The notes: generated from the letters alone by a model not told the origin. Shown: positions 1-9,680, counted from the first letter of the stretch. The stretch is 64,000 nucleotides of DNA from Leptospira soteropolitanensis (GCF_026151655.1 NZ_JAMQPN010000008.1:62001-126000), one strand, 5' to 3'. Numbers and translations: made by a program.

Positions 1-2
1 CA

Positions 3-401
3 GATTTACATGATGAGTTTCCTCATATTGGTTATGATAAAATTCGGGACTTTCTCTACCAAAAAGCGGCCGTGATCTACGGTTACACCTTAGAACTTAT
101 GCAAAATGGAAACGAACCTGTGGACCAGGCAGCAGGAATGCTCGGACCCGATACAGATAATAACTGGGGATTTGATGGCGTTATTTATCTCAATGCTTTT
201 CTTACGAAGAAATTCAAAGACCAGATGGCTCCAAAACCAGAAGACCAAGTGTTACTTTTATCGCGCGCCAAACGTACGCTAGCAAGGCTCTACGGATCAG
301 GTAAAGCTTCCAAAGGAAAGCCAGGTCCCATTGTCGAAATGACACGCGAGTTGTATGATGAATATAATGCAATTTTAGAAGCAATGGGCGGCGAGAAGTA
401 A
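3..401 (+). CDS. C-terminal part of a conserved protein, possibly DUF2225 (5' end outside window)
   Basis: The frame is open from the left edge and stops at 399-401, so the true start lies upstream. The visible 132 residues are soluble, with no membrane segment. They include a stretch rich in Gly, Lys and Ser (LYGSGKASKGKPGP) followed by a helix ending in MGGEK. That stretch reminds me of the C-terminal part of DUF2225 proteins, which are common in Leptospira, but the Cys-rich N-terminal half that would settle it is missing. truA follows after 4 nt, so the two genes are probably co-transcribed. Function unknown. Confidence 0.6.
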   Translation, partial: DLHDEFPHIGYDKIRDFLYQKAAVIYGYTLELMQNGNEPVDQAAGMLGPDTDNNWGFDGVIYLNAFLTKKFKDQMAPKPEDQVLLLSRAKRTLARLYGSGKASKGKPGPIVEMTRELYDEYNAILEAMGGEK

Positions 402-405
402 GGGT

Positions 406-1200
406 TTGCCCAATTACGCTCTCCTCGTCGAATACGACGGTAATGATTTTTACGGCTGGCAAAAACAAAAAGAATTACCGACTGTACAAGCATCCATTGA
501 ATCTGCTCTATCCATTATTCTAAGAAAAAACCCCGCATCACGTTTGTCAGTAGCTGGTCGAACGGACACTGGTGTTCATGCTCTAGGAATGGTATGTAAT
601 TTTAAAACAGAGTATCCAATCCCTAACTTTCATAAATTACTTGTCTCCATCAACGCACTCACTCCTAAAGGAGTTTCTGTCAAAAACGCAATGGAAGTTC
701 CTCCGGAGTTTCATTCACGGTTTAGTTGTACAGGAAGAGAATACATCTATAAAATTTATTACAGTAAATATGAAAGTAGTTTCGTTGAGGGCAGAGCCTT
801 CTGGGAGAAACATCATGTGGATTGGGACTATGTGGAAAACCAACTCCAAAATCTAATCGGCGAGAAAGACTTTCGATCCCTAACCAAAGCAAAGTCAATG
901 GCAGGCAAACGTGCCGTTAGGGAAATTTTTGACATCCGATTGGAACGATTGACACCAGATTGGATCCAAATCCGCATTCGAGCCAATGGATTTATGCACA
1001 ATATGGTTCGTATTACGGTAGGAACTTTACTAGACATTGGAAAGGGACGTTGGAAATCTAGATCCATCGGCTCCATTTTGGAAGAGAAAAACCGTTCGAC
1101 CGCAGGAATCACGCTCCCGCCGGATGGTCTCTATTTTGTCCGCGCATATTACGAAGATTATCCGGAAATTCATGAATTGTATAAAATCACTCTTCCTTAG
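406..1200 (+). CDS. truA: tRNA pseudouridine(38-40) synthase TruA
   Basis: Converts U38, U39 and U40 of the tRNA anticodon stem to pseudouridine in the cytoplasm. The 264-residue length is normal for the family. The N-terminus has the usual YDGNDFYGWQKQ stretch. The catalytic motif GRTDTGVHALG places the nucleophilic Asp at about residue 54. A second family block, with RANGFMHNMVR, lies near residue 190. The start is a TTG at 406, four bases after the previous stop, because the conserved N-terminal sequence begins right there. The 3' end overlaps the next gene by 29 nt. Identification is secure. Confidence 0.96.
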   Translation: MPNYALLVEYDGNDFYGWQKQKELPTVQASIESALSIILRKNPASRLSVAGRTDTGVHALGMVCNFKTEYPIPNFHKLLVSINALTPKGVSVKNAMEVPPEFHSRFSCTGREYIYKIYYSKYESSFVEGRAFWEKHHVDWDYVENQLQNLIGEKDFRSLTKAKSMAGKRAVREIFDIRLERLTPDWIQIRIRANGFMHNMVRITVGTLLDIGKGRWKSRSIGSILEEKNRSTAGITLPPDGLYFVRAYYEDYPEIHELYKITLP

Positions 1201-1810
1201 CCTTTTTCTTGCAATTACACTGTTTTCTGGACTACTTTCCGCACAAACTCTAGAAGAATACAACAAACGCCGGTATGAAATCGGGGGCTGGGTCGGTGCG
1301 GCAAACCCGATGCCCGGAACTCCCACTGTTCGCGTTTTAGAAACTACGCTTGGAGGTGGGTTCTATGCGAGAATGCCTTGGCCTTGGATTTTTTATACAG
1401 AAGTGGGTGGATCTTATGCCGTGTTTTTATCAAGATCTGAACGGGCACTCACTGCGATCCCACTCTATGCCGCTCTTGCCTATAAAATTCCAGTAGAACT
1501 TCCTATCCAATTTTTTATCAAAGGTGGAGGAGGTTCTGCTTATGTTGTCGCTCGTCCTGCTGATACGGCTCGTTGGGATCCATCCGCCTATGCCGGGTTA
1601 GAAGCTAGTTTTATTGCTGGTCGTAGAATTCGCATCGGTGTTAGATTGGATTATCATAAGATCTTTGAAACACAAATGGATGTTCCTAATCAATATAGAT
1701 ACCCACTTTCCAGTCCTTATGATGACCCAAGGCTACAAAATCCGGCTAATTATACTTTGCAGAACGTAGATTTTTTCTATTTCGGTCTAACAGTGGGAGT
1801 TTTATTTTAA
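1172..1810 (+). CDS. Exported protein, probable outer-membrane beta-barrel
   Basis: I chose ATG 1172 because it begins a clear signal peptide: a short basic start, a Leu/Phe-rich core and a likely signal peptidase I site after LLSA. The open frame continues upstream into truA, but that part has no export signal. The mature part (about 190 residues) is rich in Gly, Tyr, Phe and Arg, with alternating hydrophobic strands and a C-terminus ending in Phe (FGLTVGVLF). This pattern fits a small outer-membrane barrel. The start lies inside truA and the stop is 1 nt before the next gene, so it belongs to the truA transcript. Family not recognised. Confidence 0.75.
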   Translation: MNCIKSLFLSLFLAITLFSGLLSAQTLEEYNKRRYEIGGWVGAANPMPGTPTVRVLETTLGGGFYARMPWPWIFYTEVGGSYAVFLSRSERALTAIPLYAALAYKIPVELPIQFFIKGGGGSAYVVARPADTARWDPSAYAGLEASFIAGRRIRIGVRLDYHKIFETQMDVPNQYRYPLSSPYDDPRLQNPANYTLQNVDFFYFGLTVGVLF

Positions 1811-1811
1811 T

Positions 1812-3119
1812 ATGAAATCCTTCATAATACCTATTTTTGTATTTTTTTCACATATAATCTTATTCATCGATTGTAAAACCAAACTAGATTTAGGTGATGA
1901 ATCAAAACTTCCGGTTATCTCCACTCTCTTTAATAACAGAATGTTATTACTTCTAAAAGGAACCTATGCCACAGACAATCCACTGGATTGGAACGAGCTG
2001 AATAACGGAACCGGAGAATTGTATATGGATTCCCAAGGGGAAGGTCTTGATCCAACCATGACTTTGGTGAACAGACCAAAAGTCGGAAATTTACCAATCT
2101 TTTTGGATATTGGAGAAGTTAGGATCTCTAGTAAGTACGTAAAAGGTTTAAACGACCTGACACAAATTCGAGATACTGTGGATTCTAATAAATTTTGGGA
2201 CTATATTGCCCCAAACAGACAAGTATTTTGTACCGTGACTTACTCATTCGATAACAATACATGTACAGAGAGTAATGGAATCATGAAAGCCAGTGATTTT
2301 TTTACAGGTATTGGAGCCCAGTTCCCTTCTAACGATCCATCTTCTGAAACCATTGGTTGGGAAAGTTCCTATTCTGCTGGAAGATCTTGGTTTGGGCGGG
2401 AATACTATTACGCTGCCATTTATTTTCGTTCTCTTGTGACTGGATACGCTTTGGATGCGGGAGCTCCTGTTACCGGTCGATTCGATAACAGACCGATTGT
2501 GAATGGACTCAATATTGTTCCACGTAACAATTATATTGCGGGAACCTCAACATCTGCGAAAAGTACAATTGTCCCAAAATTATTTCCTGCACTTTATAGC
2601 CAACTTCCTAGCCAGTCTGTCCAGTCTGATATGCAAGTTCGAGATGGATTTGACCCTTATATCCTGGAAGTACGAGTCAATTTAAAAGAGAACTTAATGT
2701 TACACTCTTATGTGACAAGTCGTGCTACCACAGTCACTTATGTAGGAATCAGTGACATCTTCTATGACCATAAAGGTGAAGGGGACGCAGGTGGAAATTT
2801 ATTGACTAGAGCAAGGATTATTTATCCGGAAACCGCATCTAGTTTAACAATATCAGGCGGCGGAAACTCTTTGTTGCATTACTTTGGAATCTTTAGAGAA
2901 CAAGAAACTGATTTTTTAAACGTTTTGCCTCTTGCTGCTACACCAGCCAAACAAGGTGCCAAAATCAAATACCTAAACCCAGGTACTTATAAGGCGGTTT
3001 GTTTAGGAGACCTTGTGAAACAGGACGGCTTTCCTGATACTGTAGTACGAGAGACTACATTTAATATCCCGGAATACCCTTTCCGACAGACGTATAACGT
3101 TGATTTGACTTGCCCTTAG
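1812..3119 (+). CDS. Putative lipoprotein, function unknown
   Basis: 435 residues. The N-terminus is Lys followed by a hydrophobic core ending in LFIDC, a possible lipobox with Asp before the Cys, which is loose by enterobacterial standards. The mature protein has scattered Cys residues (CTVTYSF, CTES, KAVCLG, and a final Cys-Pro) that could form disulfides. It contains many Tyr, Ser, Thr and Asn, as expected for a surface beta protein. It starts 1 nt after the preceding exported protein, and the two probably share a transcript and a location. I do not recognise the family. Confidence 0.7.
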   Translation: MKSFIIPIFVFFSHIILFIDCKTKLDLGDESKLPVISTLFNNRMLLLLKGTYATDNPLDWNELNNGTGELYMDSQGEGLDPTMTLVNRPKVGNLPIFLDIGEVRISSKYVKGLNDLTQIRDTVDSNKFWDYIAPNRQVFCTVTYSFDNNTCTESNGIMKASDFFTGIGAQFPSNDPSSETIGWESSYSAGRSWFGREYYYAAIYFRSLVTGYALDAGAPVTGRFDNRPIVNGLNIVPRNNYIAGTSTSAKSTIVPKLFPALYSQLPSQSVQSDMQVRDGFDPYILEVRVNLKENLMLHSYVTSRATTVTYVGISDIFYDHKGEGDAGGNLLTRARIIYPETASSLTISGGGNSLLHYFGIFREQETDFLNVLPLAATPAKQGAKIKYLNPGTYKAVCLGDLVKQDGFPDTVVRETTFNIPEYPFRQTYNVDLTCP

Positions 3120-3176
3120 TAAAAAATTAGTTTCCTTTCTCAATTTTACTTTTTTTTTAGTACCGTTTTTTGTGAT

Positions 3177-3194
3177 ATTGGTAAAAGTACCAAT
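3177..3194 (+). promoter_or_regulatory. Inverted repeat just upstream of the cyclase start
   Basis: ATTGGTA and TACCAAT form perfect 7-base arms around the 4-base loop AAAG. The second arm ends 3 nt before ATG 3198. No Shine-Dalgarno sequence is visible between the repeat and the ATG. The element could be an operator half-site pair or an RNA hairpin that covers the ribosome landing zone. Either role is inference; the repeat itself is plain in the sequence. Confidence 0.45.
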
Positions 3195-3197
3195 GAT

Positions 3198-5048
3198 ATG
3201 AAAACGATATTGCTAAAACTCCGTACTCTACTAACCAAGGATTCCCTCCCTCACGGTGAATTGCAGTTTCCTATTCGATACAAACTCCTTCTTATTACCT
3301 CAGTTGTACTGCTAATCTCCATGTCAGGAATCATCTTTCTTGCTTCCTACTTTTTCAGAAAGGATAGTGAGGTTCGAGTAAAAGAAAACAATATCAAGAT
3401 CAATGAAATTCTTTCTTTAAAAGTTAAATCGGATTTACATTCGATGAAACAAGATGTTCATATCACTGCATCTGCGATTCTAAGAAACCCTAATTCAGCC
3501 AATGCCATCGCAAAGGAATTGTTTGATGAGGATCAAAACTTTCTTTTAGTTGGGGCTTATGATGCGAGTCTGAATCCAAAATTTGAAGCACTTAATGATC
3601 AGTTTCTTCAAAAATATGATTACCAAAAATCCGAAGTAAAAGAATTACTTCGGAGTATCCAACCTAAATTAAAAAAATCATTTAGCGGAACAACTGTGAT
3701 TTGGAATGCAAGTCCTCGTTTTCGTCATCCAATCCTTTGTTTGAGTTTTCCACTTTCTGAATCAAAAGATACACAAACTATTCTTGTTACCTTGGTTAAA
3801 CTTGATAGTTTGTTAGATGCCTTCCAAACATCAGGTCCTGTAGAAACCTTCCTTGTCAGTGAAGACGGAAGTGTACTCGCACATCCAGATGCAAAAGTAG
3901 TATTATCCGGTATTAATTTAAATGATCTACCCATTGTGGAACGAATGAAAAAATCAACCGTTGACAATGGTCAGTTCCGTTACGAATCAAAAGACGGTGT
4001 TTCCTATTTAGGATCTTTCAAAAAATTAGGACTCGGTGGTGTAGGCGTTATCTCACAAGTACGGGAAGCCAAAATCTTTGAAGAAGTCAATAATATCCAA
4101 AAAAGGAATGTTTATATCCTAATTGTTTCACTTGCTCTTTCATTTATCGTAGTTTATATTTTTGCGAAATCTCTTTCAACACCCATTCTGAAACTAGTGG
4201 ATGCTTCTGAAGAAATTAGGAGAGGAAATTATCATATTGAACTCCATGCTACAACTCATGATGAAATCGGGACTTTGACCAAATCATTCGTAAGTATGGG
4301 GCGGGGTTTGGAAGAACGAGAAAAATTAAAAGATTCCTTTGGACGATTTGTCAACCAAGACATTGCAGAAATGGCTGCTAAAGGGAAATTATCTCTTGGT
4401 GGACAAAGAAAATACTGCACTATATTTTTTTCTGACATTAGAAGTTTTACAGCCATTTCAGAGAAACTGCAACCAGAAGAAGTGGTTGAATTTTTAAACC
4501 AATACATGACAGAAATGGTGAAATGTGTTCAAGAGACGGGTGGTACTGTAGATAAGTTTATTGGTGATGCCATCATGGCGACATGGGGTGCACTCCGAGA
4601 TTCAAAAAACCATGCCAAACAAACCGTAGAAGCAGCACTTCGGATGCGAGACAAACTCATTGAATTCAATCAGGGAAGAGGTACTGTAAAAAAACCAATC
4701 ATTCAAATTGGTTGCGGTATTAATACTGGATTTGTGATTGCAGGACAAATTGGAAGTTCGGACAAAATGGAATACACTGTAATTGGAGATTCTGTGAACC
4801 TCGCATCAAGAGTGGAGTCTTTAAACAAAGAAACTCATACCGATATTCTCATCACAGAAACCACTTACCAAGAAGTAAAAGCAGATTATAACGTGATGAG
4901 TATGGGTGAGATCGAATTAAAAGGTAAATCAAAACCCCAAAAGGTTTATGCAATACTAGGAAGAAAATCTGATCCAAATTGTCCCAAAAACTTAGGTGAG
5001 TTACAAAAGTTAGTTGGAATAACTGTGACGAAAAAGGGGAAAAAATGA
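3198..5048 (+). CDS. Membrane class III adenylate/guanylate cyclase with Cache-like sensor and HAMP
   Basis: Makes a cyclic nucleotide from ATP or GTP in response to a periplasmic signal. Order of parts: membrane helix at about 29-54, a periplasmic region of about 250 residues with Cache-like features, a second helix at about 303-326, a HAMP linker, then a class III catalytic domain from about 400. Catalytic landmarks are FFSDIRSFT near 410 (first metal-binding Asp) and KFIGDAIMATWG near 455 (second Asp). The C-terminal block with NLASRVESLN carries the transition-state residues. Substrate choice (ATP or GTP) cannot be read with certainty. The next gene overlaps by 4 nt, so cyclase and FecR-like protein are translated together. 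Confidence 0.92.
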   Translation: MKTILLKLRTLLTKDSLPHGELQFPIRYKLLLITSVVLLISMSGIIFLASYFFRKDSEVRVKENNIKINEILSLKVKSDLHSMKQDVHITASAILRNPNSANAIAKELFDEDQNFLLVGAYDASLNPKFEALNDQFLQKYDYQKSEVKELLRSIQPKLKKSFSGTTVIWNASPRFRHPILCLSFPLSESKDTQTILVTLVKLDSLLDAFQTSGPVETFLVSEDGSVLAHPDAKVVLSGINLNDLPIVERMKKSTVDNGQFRYESKDGVSYLGSFKKLGLGGVGVISQVREAKIFEEVNNIQKRNVYILIVSLALSFIVVYIFAKSLSTPILKLVDASEEIRRGNYHIELHATTHDEIGTLTKSFVSMGRGLEEREKLKDSFGRFVNQDIAEMAAKGKLSLGGQRKYCTIFFSDIRSFTAISEKLQPEEVVEFLNQYMTEMVKCVQETGGTVDKFIGDAIMATWGALRDSKNHAKQTVEAALRMRDKLIEFNQGRGTVKKPIIQIGCGINTGFVIAGQIGSSDKMEYTVIGDSVNLASRVESLNKETHTDILITETTYQEVKADYNVMSMGEIELKGKSKPQKVYAILGRKSDPNCPKNLGELQKLVGITVTKKGKK

Positions 5049-6946
5049 ATTTAGATAAACGTGATCGTCTCGTACTCTTCACCCTTTTAAGTGTCGCGAT
5101 CCTTTTTACAATTTTATTTTATTTAGATCTAAATCGTAAGATTAGCATTGGAGATCGAGAAGTAGTTGGAACCATCTTTTTCAAAAACAACATTGTGCAA
5201 CGGAAATTTGAAGACGAAGTCATTTGGGAAAAACTAGAAAATAACAGTGCTCTTACAAATAAAGATACGATTCGATCCGAAGCTTTTTCTGACGCACTCA
5301 TACGACTAAAAGACGGAACAGAAATTAACATCGACGAAAATTCAATGTTTAACTTGGATTTGACGGGTGAAGAACCAAACTTAGAATTCACCCAAGGATC
5401 TCTAGAAGTCAAAAAGAACGATTCACAAAAAAGCCAAATCAAAATCACAAGTTCTGGAAGTGAAATTAACGTTGATTCAGGAAATGTTAAAATAGAACGT
5501 TCCAAAGAAAGAGATCTCAGTCTATTTGTCGAAAAAGGAAAAACGACCATCAAAGAAAAAGATGGTAAATCAGTTTCTGTAGAAGAAGGGAAAAAAGCTG
5601 AATTCAAAAAGACAGGAATTGAAATCAAAAAAATTCCTGTAGCTTTGGTAGCACCAACATCTCAAAAACTATTTTATGCAGAACCAGAAGAAGTAACAGT
5701 CCACTTCCGATGGAAAGTAGAATCCGGATACGAAGATCCTGTTTTGGAAATCTCCAGGTCACCTAATTTCCAACTGACGTTCATTAATGAAAAAGTAGAA
5801 GGAACCCAAGCGGACCTACGACTAAAAGAGGGTACTTTTTACTGGAGAATAAAAGTAAAAAGTAAATCAGGAAATGGTAATGAATTTAGTGAGGTTAATA
5901 AATTCTTTGTAGCAAAAATGGAATCGTTCCAGGGAGAATCTCCAGAGCAAGGAACGATAATTCCCTATGTCCAAACTTTTCCCTTAGTCACTCTTACTTG
6001 GACTAAACTTTCTACTACCAACTCCTATAAGTTGGTGATATCTAATTCCCCAAAACTAACAAACCCAGTAAAAGAATTAGAAACTACAGCAAACCAAATC
6101 TCCTATGACGATTTAAAAGAAGGTACTTACTACTGGAAGGTCATAGGCAAATCATCTTTTCCTGACACAAAAGACCGAGAAAGCCAGACTCTTTCCTTTA
6201 CAATCAAAAAACAGAATTCAATACCTGCACCGAAATGGTTACGACCAACTCCAAACTCAGAAATTTCTGCGGATGAAATTAAACAAAACCAAGCCATTTT
6301 GATTTGGGATGGAAATGCAGAATTAAAATCTTACCAATTGAAAATCTTTAAAGACCCAAAATTGGGAAATGTTGTTTTTTCTGAAGAGACAGCTTCTAAT
6401 TTCCTTGTACCAAATTGGAACCTATTAGGAAAAGGAACACTTTACGCTACTGTGATCGGTAAATCCAAAGAAGGAAAAGAAACAGAATCCTCGACTGTAT
6501 TAAGTTTTACCTTGGTGGACAAAAAGAAAATTCCAGAACCAGAAGTTGAACCTAAAGACAATAAATTAACAAAATCGGAACCTAAATTAGAAATGATGTC
6601 TCCCAATGGAACCATTGTACAAATGAAAGGGAAAACTAGTTTAGATTTCCAATGGAAAGTATCTGGTGTGACAGGTGAAAGGTATGATTTAGTTTTATAC
6701 CAACACTCAGGAGATAAAAAAACAGCCATATATAAAATTTCGACAAAGGATTTTAAACACTCCTTAAAAGATTTAAGTATCTTAGATGAAGGATCTTTTT
6801 CTTGGGATCTCAGTGTGTATAAAGATTCAAGTTTATTACTTTCGAGAAAAGGAAGTTTTATTCTGGCACTGGATCAATTAAAATCTTTAAAACCATCTGA
6901 TATTGAATTCATTTCTCCGAAACGGTTGTATAAAGAAAAAAGATGA
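5045..6946 (+). CDS. Membrane-anchored FecR-domain protein with FN3-like repeats
   Basis: 633 residues. One N-terminal membrane helix (about 9-27) is followed by a FecR-type domain at about 65-190 (for example DALIRLKDGTEINIDENS and the following VEEGKKAEF turn). About four FN3-like beta repeats follow, each with a W or Y framework and a GTYYWKV-type strand. FecR domains act in signal relay or as periplasmic scaffolds. No sigma factor or TonB receptor lies next to it, so classical FecI/FecR signalling is unlikely. It overlaps the cyclase stop by 4 nt and the next gene start by 4 nt. I infer a cell-envelope partner of the cyclase; no direct evidence of function. Confidence 0.8.
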   Translation: MNLDKRDRLVLFTLLSVAILFTILFYLDLNRKISIGDREVVGTIFFKNNIVQRKFEDEVIWEKLENNSALTNKDTIRSEAFSDALIRLKDGTEINIDENSMFNLDLTGEEPNLEFTQGSLEVKKNDSQKSQIKITSSGSEINVDSGNVKIERSKERDLSLFVEKGKTTIKEKDGKSVSVEEGKKAEFKKTGIEIKKIPVALVAPTSQKLFYAEPEEVTVHFRWKVESGYEDPVLEISRSPNFQLTFINEKVEGTQADLRLKEGTFYWRIKVKSKSGNGNEFSEVNKFFVAKMESFQGESPEQGTIIPYVQTFPLVTLTWTKLSTTNSYKLVISNSPKLTNPVKELETTANQISYDDLKEGTYYWKVIGKSSFPDTKDRESQTLSFTIKKQNSIPAPKWLRPTPNSEISADEIKQNQAILIWDGNAELKSYQLKIFKDPKLGNVVFSEETASNFLVPNWNLLGKGTLYATVIGKSKEGKETESSTVLSFTLVDKKKIPEPEVEPKDNKLTKSEPKLEMMSPNGTIVQMKGKTSLDFQWKVSGVTGERYDLVLYQHSGDKKTAIYKISTKDFKHSLKDLSILDEGSFSWDLSVYKDSSLLLSRKGSFILALDQLKSLKPSDIEFISPKRLYKEKR

Positions 6947-7953
6947 AATTAAATTTGAAACGTGTTTTTATAATATTTGGATTACTCTCTTTTTCTATCG
7001 GAGCACAAGACGGGACCAAATTGATCGCTTGGAAACCAATTCCAGATGCTAGTGGTTACCAAATCCAGATCAAAGAAAAAACTGGGAAAATTGTTATCGA
7101 TAAAAAGATAGATACTCCTTACCAATCCATTGAAGACCTACCATCGGGAGTATATCTCGTAAGGACAGCACCGTTAAACTTATTTAAAAAACCGGCGGTT
7201 TGGTCAGCTTGGAAGGATTTGGAAGTGATTCTTTCTGAACCACCTAAAGTTGTGACTGAAGAAGAAAAACCAATCATCCTTCCTAAATCGGAATCTAAAA
7301 CAGAAAAAACTATTGCGAATGTCACAATTGAAGGGGAACATTTTTTAGATGCTACCAAGGTAGATTTAACAAAGAAAAATGTGGCTCTTCCCATTTTAAG
7401 TAAGGAAGTTAAATCATCGGAACGAATTGATTTGAAAGTAGATACGACTGATGCAAAATCAGGTCCCTATGATTTAACAGTGACCAACCCCTACCAAAAG
7501 CCAAAGGTGGTTACAAATTTTGTTAAGGTAGAAGAACCAAAACATAGTGAAGATGATGATTCCAAAAAATCTAAAATATCTGTTCCCAAAGGAAAACCAT
7601 TTCGAGACTATTCTTACGAGGAGATGTTAGCATTCCTCGAAACAGATGTTGCAGTAAACTGCAAAAACACAAAAGTACCGGCGTTAACTCTCAGCGAATG
7701 CCACAAAACTTATGTTATATTAAACTTTACTAGTGAAGACAATCAATCGGTATTCGAATTCTACAAACTAATTAACGAAAATGAATCTGATCGAATCAGT
7801 GCTTACCAATACTTTGCAAAAAACTGTTCTCCGAAATTTAGGCCAGCGTTCGAAAGAATGGAGCTACAATTGAAAAATCAGAGGAATTTGGACCCAGAGG
7901 AAAAACAAACCTTAACCCAAGAATTGGCGAAATTTCGAAATTGTACTAGATAA
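6943..7953 (+). CDS. Exported protein with an FN3-like domain, cyclase operon
   Basis: 336 residues with a signal peptide (Lys/Arg start, hydrophobic core, cleavage near SIGAQ). The first mature domain repeats the FN3-like pattern of the upstream protein (AWKPIPDASGYQIQI ... LPSGVYLVR). A Lys/Glu-rich linker and an Ig-like domain (ANVTIEGEHFLDATKV) come next. The last 90 residues contain four Cys (VNCKN, SECHK, KNCSPKF, RNCTR) that may form two disulfides. The ATG overlaps the stop of the FecR-like gene by 4 nt. Probably acts in the periplasm with that protein. Function unknown. Confidence 0.75.
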   Translation: MKLNLKRVFIIFGLLSFSIGAQDGTKLIAWKPIPDASGYQIQIKEKTGKIVIDKKIDTPYQSIEDLPSGVYLVRTAPLNLFKKPAVWSAWKDLEVILSEPPKVVTEEEKPIILPKSESKTEKTIANVTIEGEHFLDATKVDLTKKNVALPILSKEVKSSERIDLKVDTTDAKSGPYDLTVTNPYQKPKVVTNFVKVEEPKHSEDDDSKKSKISVPKGKPFRDYSYEEMLAFLETDVAVNCKNTKVPALTLSECHKTYVILNFTSEDNQSVFEFYKLINENESDRISAYQYFAKNCSPKFRPAFERMELQLKNQRNLDPEEKQTLTQELAKFRNCTR

Positions 7954-8005
7954 ATTCTTTTTCTTTTGCTTGTAAGGAATCCCATTTTTTAGTCCCATTA
8001 GGAGA

Positions 8006-8602
8006 ATGAGATACTCTTTGATTGCCTCGGTTGGAATTACGCTTGTCACAATGCAAGCCCTCCATTCCGAACCATCCGTTCTGAGCCAAAATGTGAAAGA
8101 AGTCACAACAAGAATCCAAGATTTGGCTCTTTATCCTACTCTTTCTAAAAAAAGACTCTACGGTGCCGTTTCTAAAGGTGGTGCCATTCGATTTGATTTA
8201 AGGGCAGGAGAATCCTCGCCACAATCAATCGGAATTGGGATTGCCACCGATGGAAAATTAAAAGAGTGGGTGCTGACTGTTTATTCCGGTAACGGTCAAA
8301 ACGAAAATCCTGCCATCTTAAGAAAAGAAAAGATCGAAGGTGAGTCGCAATGGGTTTTCGAACTGTTGGCTCCACCGGAAGAAATCACAGTGGAAATTCA
8401 AAATCTAAATTCAGATTCTCCGGTCACTGTAGTGGAAATTGTACACGGATATTATTACGGATACTCAGTGGATAAAGAAAACAATACCAAACCACAACCA
8501 CAAAATCCAACAAAACCTAATCCGACAGACCCTGAAAAACTTTCACCTAACGATGTACAGAATCGGACAGAATTTTATCGAGCTCCTTTTACAAAGGACT
8601 GA
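8006..8602 (+). CDS. Exported protein of unknown function
   Basis: 198 residues with an N-terminal signal peptide (cleavage near ALHSE). The mature part looks like a single beta-sandwich with a Gly/Ser-rich first half. A low-complexity tail of Pro, Asn, Gln, Lys and Thr follows (about 155-180). An AGGAG sits only 1 nt before the chosen ATG, an unusually tight spacing, so the in-frame TTG at 8018 is an alternative start. It lies 52 nt after the previous gene and overlaps the convergent DUF1574 gene by 28 nt at its 3' end. Confidence 0.65.
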   Translation: MRYSLIASVGITLVTMQALHSEPSVLSQNVKEVTTRIQDLALYPTLSKKRLYGAVSKGGAIRFDLRAGESSPQSIGIGIATDGKLKEWVLTVYSGNGQNENPAILRKEKIEGESQWVFELLAPPEEITVEIQNLNSDSPVTVVEIVHGYYYGYSVDKENNTKPQPQNPTKPNPTDPEKLSPNDVQNRTEFYRAPFTKD

Positions 8603-9672
8603 AGTAAATTCTTAAAGATAAAATCCGTATATTCATCGTAACAAGTCGGTGACATATGTCCTGCATCGCTGAAATTGTTGCAGGTATAATTTGGGTCATC
8701 GTTCATATTCCAAAAAGGCACTCCGTTTTGTTTATGGTATTCGACTATTCTAGGATACCAATCGTGATACACCGTATCTTCCTTTCCATCACCCACAGAT
8801 ACTTTTAGATTTCGAATATGGTCCATATAAGGTAAAGATAAGCGTACCCAAATCACCGCAGAAGGAACGCCTAATTGTTTTGCCAGTTCTAAGGATTGAT
8901 TTGTAAAACTTAAAATGTTCTCAGAAAATCTAAAGGGAACCAAATAAGAATGGAAGTCTCCAATGGCAGATTTTTTCAATAACTCAAGCGGGAGTACAGA
9001 CTGGTGAGTTCCTGGTGTCATAGCAGAACCCTTTCCCCTATTCAAATTAGCCATTAAACTATTACGTAATTCACGATAGGGGTATAAAAATGATTCTTTA
9101 TTTTTAGCCCTAGTAATGATTACCTCTAATTTAGGACGATATTGATACGCACGAAACATACGTTTTGCGATTAATGTAGAAATATCATCTGTCGAAAATA
9201 GGGAAAAATGTTTTAATACGAAAGATACGTTAAGGCCATTCGTTAAAGTTTCATCTACCTTTAAAGTAGCTGCCGAATTATACATTTCCACGGAATGATC
9301 GAACAAAAAGAAATCTGGCCTAACGTTGTCTTTGTGGAACTCTTCCATCCATTGTAATACATAATCGGGTTTACCGCCGGGAACAGAAAAATTAAACATC
9401 ACCCAACCTGGATACTTTTTATGGATGTATTCATTATCAAACAACAAAGCACGAGAATTACCAAAGTATACTAATACCTTGTCTCTCTCCTTATTGGAAA
9501 GATAAACCTTTAAATCTTCATATAACTGGCGTTTTTGTATATAATTAATATCAGAAAGAGATTTTGAAAAGTAAGTATGAACATTTTCAAGAAGCAAAAG
9601 TTTATCCAAACAAAATGTAAGGAATACAACAACAAACGGGACAAGTAAATATCTGTTACGAATTAAATCCAC
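8575..9672 (-). CDS. DUF1574-type SGNH-like protein, partner of the MBOAT acyltransferase
   Basis: I place the start at GTG 9672, with a GGAG 5 nt before it and 8 nt after the MBOAT stop; the longer open frame runs back into that gene. A membrane anchor near the N-terminus (RYLLVPFVVVFLTF) precedes an SGNH/GDSL-like fold. The likely catalytic Ser is in YFGNSRALLF and a C-terminal DAGHMSP supplies Asp and His, as in AlgX/AlgJ-type O-acetylation proteins. Proteins of this kind are numerous in Leptospira. Together with the MBOAT protein it probably moves acyl groups onto an envelope polysaccharide. Acceptor unknown. The 3' end overlaps the convergent gene by 28 nt. Confidence 0.8.
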   Translation of the reverse strand: MDLIRNRYLLVPFVVVFLTFCLDKLLLLENVHTYFSKSLSDINYIQKRQLYEDLKVYLSNKERDKVLVYFGNSRALLFDNEYIHKKYPGWVMFNFSVPGGKPDYVLQWMEEFHKDNVRPDFFLFDHSVEMYNSAATLKVDETLTNGLNVSFVLKHFSLFSTDDISTLIAKRMFRAYQYRPKLEVIITRAKNKESFLYPYRELRNSLMANLNRGKGSAMTPGTHQSVLPLELLKKSAIGDFHSYLVPFRFSENILSFTNQSLELAKQLGVPSAVIWVRLSLPYMDHIRNLKVSVGDGKEDTVYHDWYPRIVEYHKQNGVPFWNMNDDPNYTCNNFSDAGHMSPTCYDEYTDFIFKNLLQSFVKGAR

Positions 9673-9680
9673 AATGTCTC

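Noticed and set aside
1037..1171. Upstream extension of the beta-barrel gene inside truA
   Set aside because: The residues look like an out-of-frame reading of truA and would put the signal peptide in the middle of the protein.
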